Assembly: GCA_964600075.1 (NCBI GenBank)
Contig: CAZRIE010000180.1
Span: 1-5,611 of the forward strand
Length of the DNA: 5,611 nt
Direction: 5' to 3'
Source of the DNA: CAZRIE01 sp964600075
Lineage (GTDB): Bacteria > Bacteroidota > Bacteroidia > Flavobacteriales > Flavobacteriaceae
Part shown: positions 1 through 5,556 of the stretch, piece after piece
How positions within the stretch are numbered: the first letter of the stretch is position 1
How the letters are laid out: each line of letters opens with the position of its first letter
Notes under the pieces: generated by a model
What the model was told of the DNA's origin: nothing
Databases searched by the model: none
Seen by the model: the letters and a program-made list of their open reading frames with translations, nothing else
Position numbers and translations under genes: made by a program

Positions 1-2
1 AG

Positions 3-149
3 CATAATAGAAAGATTGATGCTATTGTAGAAAAGTCAATAATAGGTGTGCTTTGTGATTGTGGTTCTGATGATATAAAACAAAAAAGAAGAGGGGCATA
101 TATTATTTTGTGTAATTCTTGTAAAAAAGAATATAAGCTAATAGATTAA
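3..149 (+). CDS. 3' end of a gene with a C-terminal four-cysteine zinc-ribbon-like tail (partial)
   Basis: Only the last 48 codons are in the window; the frame is open to the left edge and stops at TAA 147-149. The visible tail has a CDCG motif (fragment residues 18-21), then after 16 residues a CNSC motif (37-40), and ends in a short basic stretch and LID. CxC plus CxxC at this spacing is typical of a small zinc ribbon, so metal binding is a reasonable inference, with a possible role in nucleic-acid or protein contact. The parent family cannot be named because the N-terminal part is missing. The gene converges with the minus-strand hydrolase, whose stop lies 19 bases away. No convincing hairpin terminator is seen between them, only small AT palindromes such as AATCATTGATT at 160-170. 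Confidence 0.6.
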   Translation, partial: HNRKIDAIVEKSIIGVLCDCGSDDIKQKRRGAYIILCNSCKKEYKLID

Positions 150-168
150 AGTCTAAATAAATCATTGA

Positions 169-1275
169 TTAATATTTCTCGCTTTCAAAATAATTCCACA
201 AAGCATTACCAAGACTTCCACCATTATCAGAGTTAGTAAAAAGAACGTAACCCCAGTCCTTTTCAGTATCTAATAAATACCAGCTAGTAAAACCCTCATT
301 ATTTCCATCATGAAGAAATGTATTGCTATATTGCTTATCTGGGTTTAGAAACCCTAAAGTGTAGTATATGTTCATGCCATCACTTGTTGTAGTTGTTAAT
401 GAGTGATGCTTAAAAAGATTGTTATAGCTTTCTTCCGATAACCCATCTCTATTCATTACTGCAATCATCCATTTCGAAAAATCAATGGGTTCAGTATGCA
501 ATGAGGCAGGAGCTACAAACTTGCCTTTGTCTTTTTTATGCCAATAGTCGTTTTTCCAGTCAACCCTGGTCATGTCTTTGTCATAAGGCTCAGCCTTATT
601 TTCCATTGTATATTTCGATGGAATAAAGTTAGAATGTTCCATGCCTAAAGGTTTTGCAACCTTTTCTTGAAAAGAGGCCTCCATTCCATTCCAGTCTGTA
701 TTGTCTATATGTTTCAAGACCATCGCTAGATATTGATACCCTTCACCTGAGTATTCATAGTCACTATCTGGAGTAAATTTAATTTTAAGCTTCTTATCAT
801 CTTCATTTTCGCGCCAATTAGGAAACCCTGACCTATGGCTCAAGACCATTCTAGCGGTTATTTTTTTATATCTCTCGTCATGAGCTATATCAGCATATGG
901 TAAATACTCATATAGCGGTCGGTCTAAACTCAACTTACCATCTTCAACGTATTTCATTACAAAAAAAGCGAATACTGATTTTGACAATGATGCTGCCTCA
1001 AAAATGGTTTTGTCTGTTACAGGAGTCTTTTTTTCTAAGTTGGCATATCCAAATGTATTATGATATACTACCTTGCTGTTGTTGATTACCGCAATTGAAA
1101 CTCCTGAAATATTCAACTCTTGAATTTTTGATTCGATGAAATTATCAAGAGAATCCTTAGGCACTTCAATTCCAATGTATGATTTTATTTCCTTGTTGAC
1201 TGGTGTAGAACAACCAGCCAATAACATCAATGGTACTAAGAAGTGAAATACTTTAATAAGAGTGTGATTTTTCAT
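169..1275 (-). CDS. Beta-lactamase/PBP-family serine hydrolase, lipoprotein (peptidase S12 type)
   Basis: The 368-residue protein begins with a lipoprotein signal: basic start MKNH, a hydrophobic core, and lipobox LAGC with lipidated Cys22. The rest fits the class C beta-lactamase / D-peptidase fold. SLSK at residues 96-99 is the SxxK motif (nucleophile Ser96, Lys99). LSHRSG at 145-150 matches the common LLTHTSG segment. YSGEGY at 175-180 stands where classic enzymes have YxN. HDG at 322-324 is the KTG-equivalent box. The length is normal for a single catalytic domain. The likely role is hydrolysis or transfer on an ester, amide or peptidoglycan D-Ala substrate at the cell envelope. The family covers D,D-peptidases, esterases and true beta-lactamases, so resistance should not be assumed. 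The second motif has Gly instead of Asn. There is no strong Shine-Dalgarno. A loose TACAGTTTG (minus strand of 1296-1304) resembles the Bacteroidota -7 box but has an extra base. The gene stands alone. Confidence 0.9.
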   Translation of the reverse strand: MKNHTLIKVFHFLVPLMLLAGCSTPVNKEIKSYIGIEVPKDSLDNFIESKIQELNISGVSIAVINNSKVVYHNTFGYANLEKKTPVTDKTIFEAASLSKSVFAFFVMKYVEDGKLSLDRPLYEYLPYADIAHDERYKKITARMVLSHRSGFPNWRENEDDKKLKIKFTPDSDYEYSGEGYQYLAMVLKHIDNTDWNGMEASFQEKVAKPLGMEHSNFIPSKYTMENKAEPYDKDMTRVDWKNDYWHKKDKGKFVAPASLHTEPIDFSKWMIAVMNRDGLSEESYNNLFKHHSLTTTTSDGMNIYYTLGFLNPDKQYSNTFLHDGNNEGFTSWYLLDTEKDWGYVLFTNSDNGGSLGNALWNYFESEKY

Positions 1276-1381
1276 TCGGTTCTTATTTTAACTGACAAAC
1301 TGTAAATTACGGAATTTCTTTATTTTGATGGAAAAGAAAAGTATCATCCGAAGAATCTGGTTTTATCAGTATATTTAGTAA

Positions 1382-1405
1382 AACCAAAGTTCAATTAAAG
1401 GATGG
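1382..1405 (+). repeat. Imperfect 24-base direct repeat, left copy
   Basis: Positions 1382-1405 match 5583-5606 at 21 of 24 bases in the same orientation, both ending AAAGGATGG. The copies lie on either side of the TIR and DinB genes. They may be similar translation-start regions (AAAGG then ATG), attachment-like repeats, or chance in A-rich DNA. Confidence 0.3.
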
Positions 1406-1409
1406 GTAG

Positions 1410-1704
1410 ATTCAGTTAAACAATCTTATCAATAAATACTTTGTTACAATCATAACGCTTGTACTCCAATGTTCTTGTACCCGAAAAGTTGACGTATTAC
1501 GCTAACTGGACAACCTCTATTGTCATCTACACCAGCCCGTTTGCGTAACTACAAGAATATGCTTACTTTTCATACGAATACCCAGCTAAAAACCCCAAAA
1601 GAGCAAAGCAGCTAAGGGTTCCTTCACCACTTCCCCCCATTAACACATACAAACAGCACCAAACCCCTGGCCGAGCACTGAAAAGCGTTTTACCGCATGG
1701 GTAA
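1410..1704 (+). pseudogene. Possible decayed short lipoprotein gene
   Basis: One plus-strand frame is open from 1410 to a TAA at 1503-1505 and reads like a lipoprotein signal: polar start INKY, a hydrophobic core FVTIITLVLQ, then CSC followed by TRKVD. It has no ATG, GTG or TTG at its head. An ATG at 1402-1404, preceded by AAAGG, lies in a different frame, so one indel would be needed to join them. A second frame overlaps the end of this one and stays open except for a TAA at 1546-1548, ending at TAA 1702-1704; it reads ANWTTSIVIYTSPFA then LQEYAYFSYEYPAKNP. The pattern suits a gene broken by small indels and a stop. It could equally be chance in a short region, and I do not recognise a family for the second part. 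Confidence 0.2.
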
Positions 1705-1706
1705 AA
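1688..1706. repeat. Inverted repeat at the start of the upstream ORF
   Basis: TTTTACC (1688-1694) and GGTAAAA (1700-1706) form a perfect 7-bp stem around the 5-base spacer GCATG. The spacer contains the ATG of the 38-codon upstream ORF. It is not followed by a T-run on either strand, so it does not read as an intrinsic terminator. It could be an operator half-site pair or an RNA hairpin that hides the upstream start codon; it could also be chance, since the stem is short. Confidence 0.35.
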
Positions 1707-1813
1707 AAGTAGAGTTGACTGATGAACCGGGGCCTGACGCACCCGATCTAGATTTTATAAAATGGCCGCTTCAAAATACAAAGCCTTTATCTCTTACAAA
1801 CACTCCGAGCTAG
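1697..1813 (+). CDS. Short upstream ORF overlapping the TIR gene start (38 aa, uncertain)
   Basis: ATG at 1697 opens a 38-codon frame ending at TAG 1811-1813. It overlaps the first 52 bases of the TIR gene in another frame (+2 relative offset). The upstream part reads MGKKVELTDEPGPDAPDLDF, acidic and proline-rich, and looks more like real protein than random translation. The part inside the TIR gene is only the out-of-frame reading of that gene. Possible roles are a leader peptide whose translation controls TIR initiation, or the true N-terminus of the TIR protein displaced by a frameshift. An in-frame stop at 1735-1737 in the TIR frame, with no alternative start codon between it and 1762, means the TIR gene cannot be extended upstream without such a shift. 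No good ribosome site precedes it. No family is recognised. Confidence 0.3.
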   Translation: MGKKVELTDEPGPDAPDLDFIKWPLQNTKPLSLTNTPS

Positions 1814-4761
1814 GGCGGCGGCATGCTATTGCCTTGGAGACCGGTTTAAAGCGCTATGCCAAACCCCTGTTGCAACGCCCTATCAAGATATTTCGCGATG
1901 AAAAACACATGGTGCCTGACAATGACTTGTCTAGCTTGATCACCAATGGCTTAGACCAATCGGAATTCATGATCTTTATTGCAGAAAAAGGAGCGGCGAA
2001 TTCACCCTGGTGTCAAAACGAGTTAGAATATTGGTGTGGCGACCTAAATAGAAAAGACAAGCTCATCATTGTGCATGCCGCTGACGACCTAAAAATAGAT
2101 ATAGAAAAGAAAACCATTGCCTGGGACCATACGGAAGCCCTTCCTTCATTACTCAAAACCTATATTTCTACGATTCCGTTTTATGTTGATTTGACCTGGG
2201 CTCAAAAAAAAGAAGAAGAAACTTTAGACCATGTCCGCTTCAAATCGGCGATCAATTTGGTAACGGCCAAACTTAGGGGCGTTGCCCCCGAAGAACTGAA
2301 CGACGTGGAGCTGCAAGTTTATCGAAGGAATAGGCGCTTGCGAAATTGGGCCATTGCAGTGCTTTCTATCATGTTGATCATTTCAATCTTTGCTTCCTTT
2401 TTTGCGTATTCGCAAGCCAATGAAGCCACAATACAGCGGAAAAATGCAGAGAAACAAACGAAAATTGCTGAAATGGAGAAACAAAGGGCCATTGATAGTT
2501 CAGAAGTCGCACAAGAACAAAGAGAATTCGCTCGGTTTGAGGCTAGAAGGGCTCAGGACAGCGCGATGGTAGCTCAATACCAGAGAGATTTGGCCAAAAC
2601 TCAAACTAAAATAGCTATCGCGGAACGGGAAGAAGCAGTCAGACAGACTAAAGAAAAAGAGATGAGACTTAGTGAAGTCTATTGGAGTTATTCTAAAAAT
2701 TTCCATGACAATCAAAGGCACCAATTAGCACAACTTTATGCGGTAGAGGCTGCTAATCTTTTACCAGATCGGGGTTATGGAGTTGGTTATATGAGTCTTA
2801 GTCAAAATGTGAGTCGTTACTTTTTACAGAACATGAACTTCGAAAAATGGCCGCATAAAAAAAACATTGAATTTGCAAAGGAACTTCTGACTTCTTCAAG
2901 AATGAAGTTTGATGGTGAAGAAATTGAGGAATTTTCAAGCTGGCCTGACACACTTAACTCGGTTATTGGGGCGAACAGATTCGATTCCAATCAATTGATA
3001 GTTTCTTGGCATAAAAATGGCACAGTGGTGGTTCGCGATGTTATCAGTTTTGTTCCTGTATTCAAGCCAATAAGATTTCGGAATGAAGTGACCCAGGCTA
3101 CGTTCCACAAGGACAAACTGGTTATTGAGTTGAAGGATGAAGATGAGGAAGAAGAATGGACTGAAATCTGGGATCCCGAAACATCAAAACGATACGCAAG
3201 TGGTGACTTCTTCATTACAGATGATTTCAATAACCTCATTTTAGTAAATAGGCTGGATAATGGTAAGTATACGCTCAAAGCTATATGGGATAAAAGCGAA
3301 AAGAAAAGTGAAAAATCAATACCTATAAATGGCCGACCAAAGTTTGTGGCATTTTCAAACGATCTTTTAGCTGTGGTTACTGTTAAGTACCCCAACAGGA
3401 TTTCACTCTATACTCCTGGAAATGGAAATATTCCCATTGATATTTACCATCCGGAGCCTGTCAGAAAAATCAGAATTTCTTTAGATCATCAATATATTGT
3501 GGTTTATGGTAATAACGGGACTCAATATCTATGGGTTAAATCACCAGCTACTAACCCAAATAATATCCAACATAATTTCGACAATCCGAAGTTTGGCAAT
3601 GGCTCTTTTGCAAATAATGATAATGAATTCTTACTATGGGGATATGAGGATTTCCTTTTAGTTGACATTACAACCGGGCAAAAAATGGTGATTCCTTCAA
3701 GTCTTAAGGTTGAAAGTGCCACTTTTTCACCTAACAATAAGCTTATTGCGGCCTGGGATCACCGCAAATTGGAGCTATGGGAGAAGGCCTCTTTAACCAA
3801 GCTATTCTCAGTTCCCCAGAGAAACGCAAGATCAATTGTAAAATTTGCCTCTGATAACTCATACCTTGTCCAGGCTTCTGGTAAGGAGGTGCAAGCAATA
3901 TCGGTAGCAGATGGTAAGGTTTTAGGGAATCGTATTGTCCTGAGTTCCCAAGCCGATGTCCTAACTATTTCCAACAATGGTGAGTATTGGGCAGTAGCAT
4001 TGCAAGAAGGAATGTTACAACTCAGAGATAATAATGGAGTACTACTTTTTCAGGAAAAATTTTATCGACCTGAAGCGGTCAACCAGTGTTGGTTTCTTAA
4101 CCAGGACCAATATTTACTATGTGTGGGTAATGATACCCGCTTATGGGATATATCAAGTCCCCAGCATACTAAGTCAGTATTGGATTTAGGGTCCTGGGAC
4201 TATGGCACGCTTTCGGATGACGGTAAAAAAGTGATGTTATGGAAAGACAAGAAAGCACAAATACTGGAATTACCCACACTCAAAGTGCTGGCTCAAAATC
4301 TTTATCATGATTTTACTCTTAGGGGAGGATGTGCGGTAGCTGGAGGAAAGCTATTTCGCACTTGGGACATTGAAGGCAACATATACACTTGGTGGTCCTT
4401 TTCAGGTTCACCCATGGGGCAGTTACCAAGGCCCACGGGTATAGTGAGACCCAGAAAAGTAGTAAATTCCCCAAGCGGCAACGCACTTATCTATTTTGAC
4501 TATGATGAAGGACCGCGTACCACCTATGTCCCCTTAACCGTCTTAGATGGAGATTTTCCGGAAAAGTTTGCCCTACTACAATCACAAGCCCTAACAGGAG
4601 TCACTTTGAATAATCTGACCAGCGAGGTCGATAATATAGCGCCTGGAGAATTGAAATCATTGAGAAGGAATTACATGCGAGTTCTTGAAGAACATGAAAG
4701 GGAATGCGCCATGTCTGATAATAATTTGTATTCTCTTCTGCGTGTTGGGTGGGAGCAGTAA
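1762..4761 (+). CDS. TIR-domain membrane receptor-like protein with 21-residue-repeat stalk and WD40-like propellers
   Basis: The 999-residue protein has four parts. Residues 1-140 are a TIR domain: KAFISYKH strand (7-14), FRDEKHM (44-50) in the BB-loop area, and SPWCQNEL (81-88), where Glu87 matches the catalytic glutamate of NAD-cleaving TIRs. The basic run YRRNRRLRN (187-195) precedes one transmembrane helix, 196-216. Residues 220-303 are a charged coiled-coil stalk of four 21-residue repeats. After a linker (YAVEAANLLP, 326-335, like linkers in other prokaryotic effector-WD40 proteins) come about 13 degenerate WD40-like blades, roughly 399-928, enough for two propellers. The C-terminal tail (940-999, with LTGVTLNNLT and PGELKSLRRNYM) resembles the end piece of such proteins. 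No P-loop NTPase is present. By family knowledge, the TIR probably consumes or modifies NAD+ when clustered, with the propellers sensing a ligand; a defence or cell-suicide role is inference. ATG 1762 is the only usable start, because a stop in frame lies at 1735. The site ATAAAATG lacks a Shine-Dalgarno. It is not in an evident operon. Confidence 0.88.
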   Translation: MAASKYKAFISYKHSELGRRHAIALETGLKRYAKPLLQRPIKIFRDEKHMVPDNDLSSLITNGLDQSEFMIFIAEKGAANSPWCQNELEYWCGDLNRKDKLIIVHAADDLKIDIEKKTIAWDHTEALPSLLKTYISTIPFYVDLTWAQKKEEETLDHVRFKSAINLVTAKLRGVAPEELNDVELQVYRRNRRLRNWAIAVLSIMLIISIFASFFAYSQANEATIQRKNAEKQTKIAEMEKQRAIDSSEVAQEQREFARFEARRAQDSAMVAQYQRDLAKTQTKIAIAEREEAVRQTKEKEMRLSEVYWSYSKNFHDNQRHQLAQLYAVEAANLLPDRGYGVGYMSLSQNVSRYFLQNMNFEKWPHKKNIEFAKELLTSSRMKFDGEEIEEFSSWPDTLNSVIGANRFDSNQLIVSWHKNGTVVVRDVISFVPVFKPIRFRNEVTQATFHKDKLVIELKDEDEEEEWTEIWDPETSKRYASGDFFITDDFNNLILVNRLDNGKYTLKAIWDKSEKKSEKSIPINGRPKFVAFSNDLLAVVTVKYPNRISLYTPGNGNIPIDIYHPEPVRKIRISLDHQYIVVYGNNGTQYLWVKSPATNPNNIQHNFDNPKFGNGSFANNDNEFLLWGYEDFLLVDITTGQKMVIPSSLKVESATFSPNNKLIAAWDHRKLELWEKASLTKLFSVPQRNARSIVKFASDNSYLVQASGKEVQAISVADGKVLGNRIVLSSQADVLTISNNGEYWAVALQEGMLQLRDNNGVLLFQEKFYRPEAVNQCWFLNQDQYLLCVGNDTRLWDISSPQHTKSVLDLGSWDYGTLSDDGKKVMLWKDKKAQILELPTLKVLAQNLYHDFTLRGGCAVAGGKLFRTWDIEGNIYTWWSFSGSPMGQLPRPTGIVRPRKVVNSPSGNALIYFDYDEGPRTTYVPLTVLDGDFPEKFALLQSQALTGVTLNNLTSEVDNIAPGELKSLRRNYMRVLEEHERECAMSDNNLYSLLRVGWEQ
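2347..2409 (+). other. Single transmembrane helix of the TIR protein
   Basis: Residues 196-216 are 21 uncharged, mostly Ile/Leu/Phe/Ala residues, starting WAIAVLSIML and ending FASFFAY. Five arginines lie just before it (RRNRRLR, 188-194), while the following stretch has mixed charge. By the positive-inside rule the TIR side faces the cytoplasm, which fits its need for NAD+. The stalk and propellers would then lie outside the inner membrane. Confidence 0.8.
2419..2670 (+). repeat. Four tandem 21-residue coiled-coil repeats in the TIR protein
   Basis: Residues 220-240, 241-261, 262-282 and 283-303 align without gaps. Alanine recurs at repeat position 3 (222, 243, 264, 285) and position 10 (229, 250, 271, 292), and glutamine at position 13 (232, 253, 274, 295). 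Copies 2 and 3 are closest (RAIDSSEVAQEQRE against RAQDSAMVAQYQRD). Twenty-one is exactly three heptads, so the unit would build a regular rod. The DNA copies have diverged, so this is visible mainly in protein. Confidence 0.75.
2956..4545 (+). other. WD40-like beta-propeller region of the TIR protein
   Basis: Residues 399-928 show a recurring blade pattern of about 30-45 residues, with hydrophobic strands ending in WD-, LWD- or similar motifs: EIWD (468-471), AIWD (507-510), YLWV (589-592), ELWE (671-674), LWDI (794-797) and TWDI (867-870). SPNNK (656-660), SNNGE (737-741) and SDDGK (818-822) are the usual turns. I count 13 likely blades, suggesting two seven-bladed propellers with one blade too degenerate to place. 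An acidic run, DEDEEEE (459-465), sits in an early loop. The ligand is unknown. Confidence 0.65.
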
Positions 4762-5037
4762 AATGAATTAGGCTATTACTTAAACATTAACAGATTAGAC
4801 AGATCAAATACGATTTATTAATACCTATAAAATATTGCCTGGGGTATTCTACCATGAAGCAATACAAAAGTTTTGATGTTCTCATTTACAAACAAAGCAA
4901 ACACTTTGGAATGCTTCCATGGATTGGACTTTTCCAACTTAAAGTGTTTACCTCGAAGCGTTAGCAAAGTTCAAAAAAACGATTAATTAACATACGAGCT
5001 CAACCGTTTTGCAACATATCAAAAATCCGAGAATAAA
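4762..5037. other. 276-base gap between the TIR and DinB genes
   Basis: No clear terminator follows the TIR gene: AATACC (4820-4825) pairs with GGTATT (4843-4848) but no T-run follows. A plus-strand frame is open from 4791 to TAG 4962-4964, with an ATG at 4854 giving 36 codons (MKQYKSFDVLIYKQSKHFGM...). It matches no family I know and may be chance. A 9-bp inverted repeat, AAACACTTT (4899-4907) with AAAGTGTTT (4941-4949), lies inside that frame. No standard Bacteroidota promoter was found ahead of the DinB gene; ACCGTTTTGC near 5010 keeps only the TTTG part. Confidence 0.5.
4899..4949. repeat. 9-bp inverted repeat in the TIR-DinB gap
   Basis: AAACACTTT and AAAGTGTTT are perfect reverse complements separated by 33 bases. 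GGAA just inside the left arm can also pair with TTCC just inside the right arm after a 5-base bulge, so a 13-pair interrupted hairpin is possible. No T-run follows, which argues against an intrinsic terminator. It may be an RNA structure, a protein-binding site or a relic of an inserted element. Confidence 0.4.
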
Positions 5038-5556
5038 ATGAAAAGAATTTTAATATTAGTAATATTTGGATTGATAATTTTGGGGTGTAAGGAGAATAAT
5101 AATAAACCGAATGTAAAATCATTGCTCGTAACACAACTTAAAAACTCACATACAAATCAGGTATGGTTCGTTCCGACAAAAAAAGCAATCGAGGGACTTA
5201 CTTTGGAGCAGTCAAATTGGAAAGATAGTACCGATAATCATTCGATTGGCGAATTAGTATCACATCTTATTTTTTACAACGAACTTATTCTAAAAGCATT
5301 TAAAGGCGAAAACTTTACTGATATTAATGACGAAGAAGAAAATAAAGAAACTTTCAAATTATATAAAGGAAAAGATTGGCAAAATGCTGTAAAAAAGCTA
5401 GACAGTCTTCAAACCGAATGGGAAAAAATTACCGAAAATTCGACTGATGAGCAAATAGCGGAATGGAATGTTGAAATCGCAAATATTAGCGCTCATACTG
5501 CCTATCATACAGGACAAATTATTTATATCAGAAAACGAAATGGCTGGTGGAAATAA
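5038..5556 (+). CDS. DinB-family lipoprotein
   Basis: The 172-residue protein starts with a lipoprotein-like signal: MKR, a hydrophobic core, and the loose lipobox ILGC with Cys17. The mature part fits the DinB/YfiT four-helix bundle. IEGLTLEQSNWK (51-62) and SIGELVSHLIFYNEL (69-83) match the conserved first half, with His76 as first metal ligand. HTAYHTGQIIYIRK (153-166) gives His153 and His157, completing the usual three-histidine metal site, followed by the common NGWW end. The size is normal for one DinB domain plus a signal. Many DinB relatives are metal-dependent thiol transferases or hydrolases in the cytoplasm; a membrane-anchored form outside it is less usual, and its substrate is unknown. 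The residues after Cys17 (KEN) partly resemble the Bacteroidota lipoprotein export signal to the cell surface. The start ATAAAATG lacks a Shine-Dalgarno, like the TIR gene. It lies 276 bases downstream on the same strand, so co-transcription is possible but not shown. Confidence 0.85.
   Translation: MKRILILVIFGLIILGCKENNNKPNVKSLLVTQLKNSHTNQVWFVPTKKAIEGLTLEQSNWKDSTDNHSIGELVSHLIFYNELILKAFKGENFTDINDEEENKETFKLYKGKDWQNAVKKLDSLQTEWEKITENSTDEQIAEWNVEIANISAHTAYHTGQIIYIRKRNGWWK

Larger units (their letters stand above)
1276..1761. other. 486-base gap between the divergent hydrolase and TIR genes
   Basis: This is the shared upstream region of two divergent genes and should hold both promoters, but no exact TAnnTTTG / TTG Bacteroidota promoter could be found on either strand. 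The left part (to about 1440) is AT-rich. The right part is C-rich on the plus strand: 33 of 60 bases are G or C at 1621-1680 by hand count. It contains a start-less lipoprotein-like frame (1410-1505), a following open frame broken by one stop (to 1704), a 7-bp inverted repeat at 1688-1706 and the start of a short upstream ORF at 1697. A smaller inverted repeat pairs TTACGC (1497-1502) with GCGTAA (1543-1548). A 16-codon frame from 1328 (MEKKSIIRRIWF...) is too short to support as a gene. Confidence 0.6.

Noticed and set aside
160..170. Palindrome AATCATTGATT between the convergent genes as a bidirectional terminator.
   Set aside because: It leaves a one-base centre, has no GC stem, and cannot form a usual terminator hairpin.
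897..1085. Open frame of 62 codons on the plus strand inside the serine hydrolase gene.
   Set aside because: It lies antisense to a gene with all catalytic motifs and its translation has no recognisable features.
1510..1655. Minus-strand reading that gives a short hydrophobic peptide beginning MGGSGEGTLSCF.
   Set aside because: It is only 25 codons with no family resemblance; a chance frame in the C-rich patch is more likely.
2390..2572. 60-codon plus-strand frame inside the TIR gene over the stalk.
   Set aside because: It is an out-of-frame shadow of the repetitive coiled-coil coding sequence.
2991..3395. Minus-strand open frame of 134 codons opposite the propeller region, with smaller ones at 2500-2724, 3522-3737 and 3759-3977.
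   Set aside because: They are antisense readings of a continuous 999-codon gene, serine- and leucine-rich as expected for mirror frames, with no supporting start context.
4820..4848. AATACC/GGTATT hairpin as a terminator for the TIR gene.
   Set aside because: The stem is only 6 bp with a long loop and no T-run follows.
4955..4968. AAGCGTTAGC looks like the end of an integron attC site, with related AACGCTT and CGCTAAC strings near 1454 and 1500.
   Set aside because: The core does not fit GTTRRRY, no matching RYYYAAC partner with paired inner boxes lies at the right distance, and the genes are on both strands, unlike a cassette array.
1762..5556. A Thoeris or CBASS operon with the TIR gene as effector.
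   Set aside because: No ThsA-like, cyclase or other partner gene is in the window, and DinB is not a known partner of these systems.
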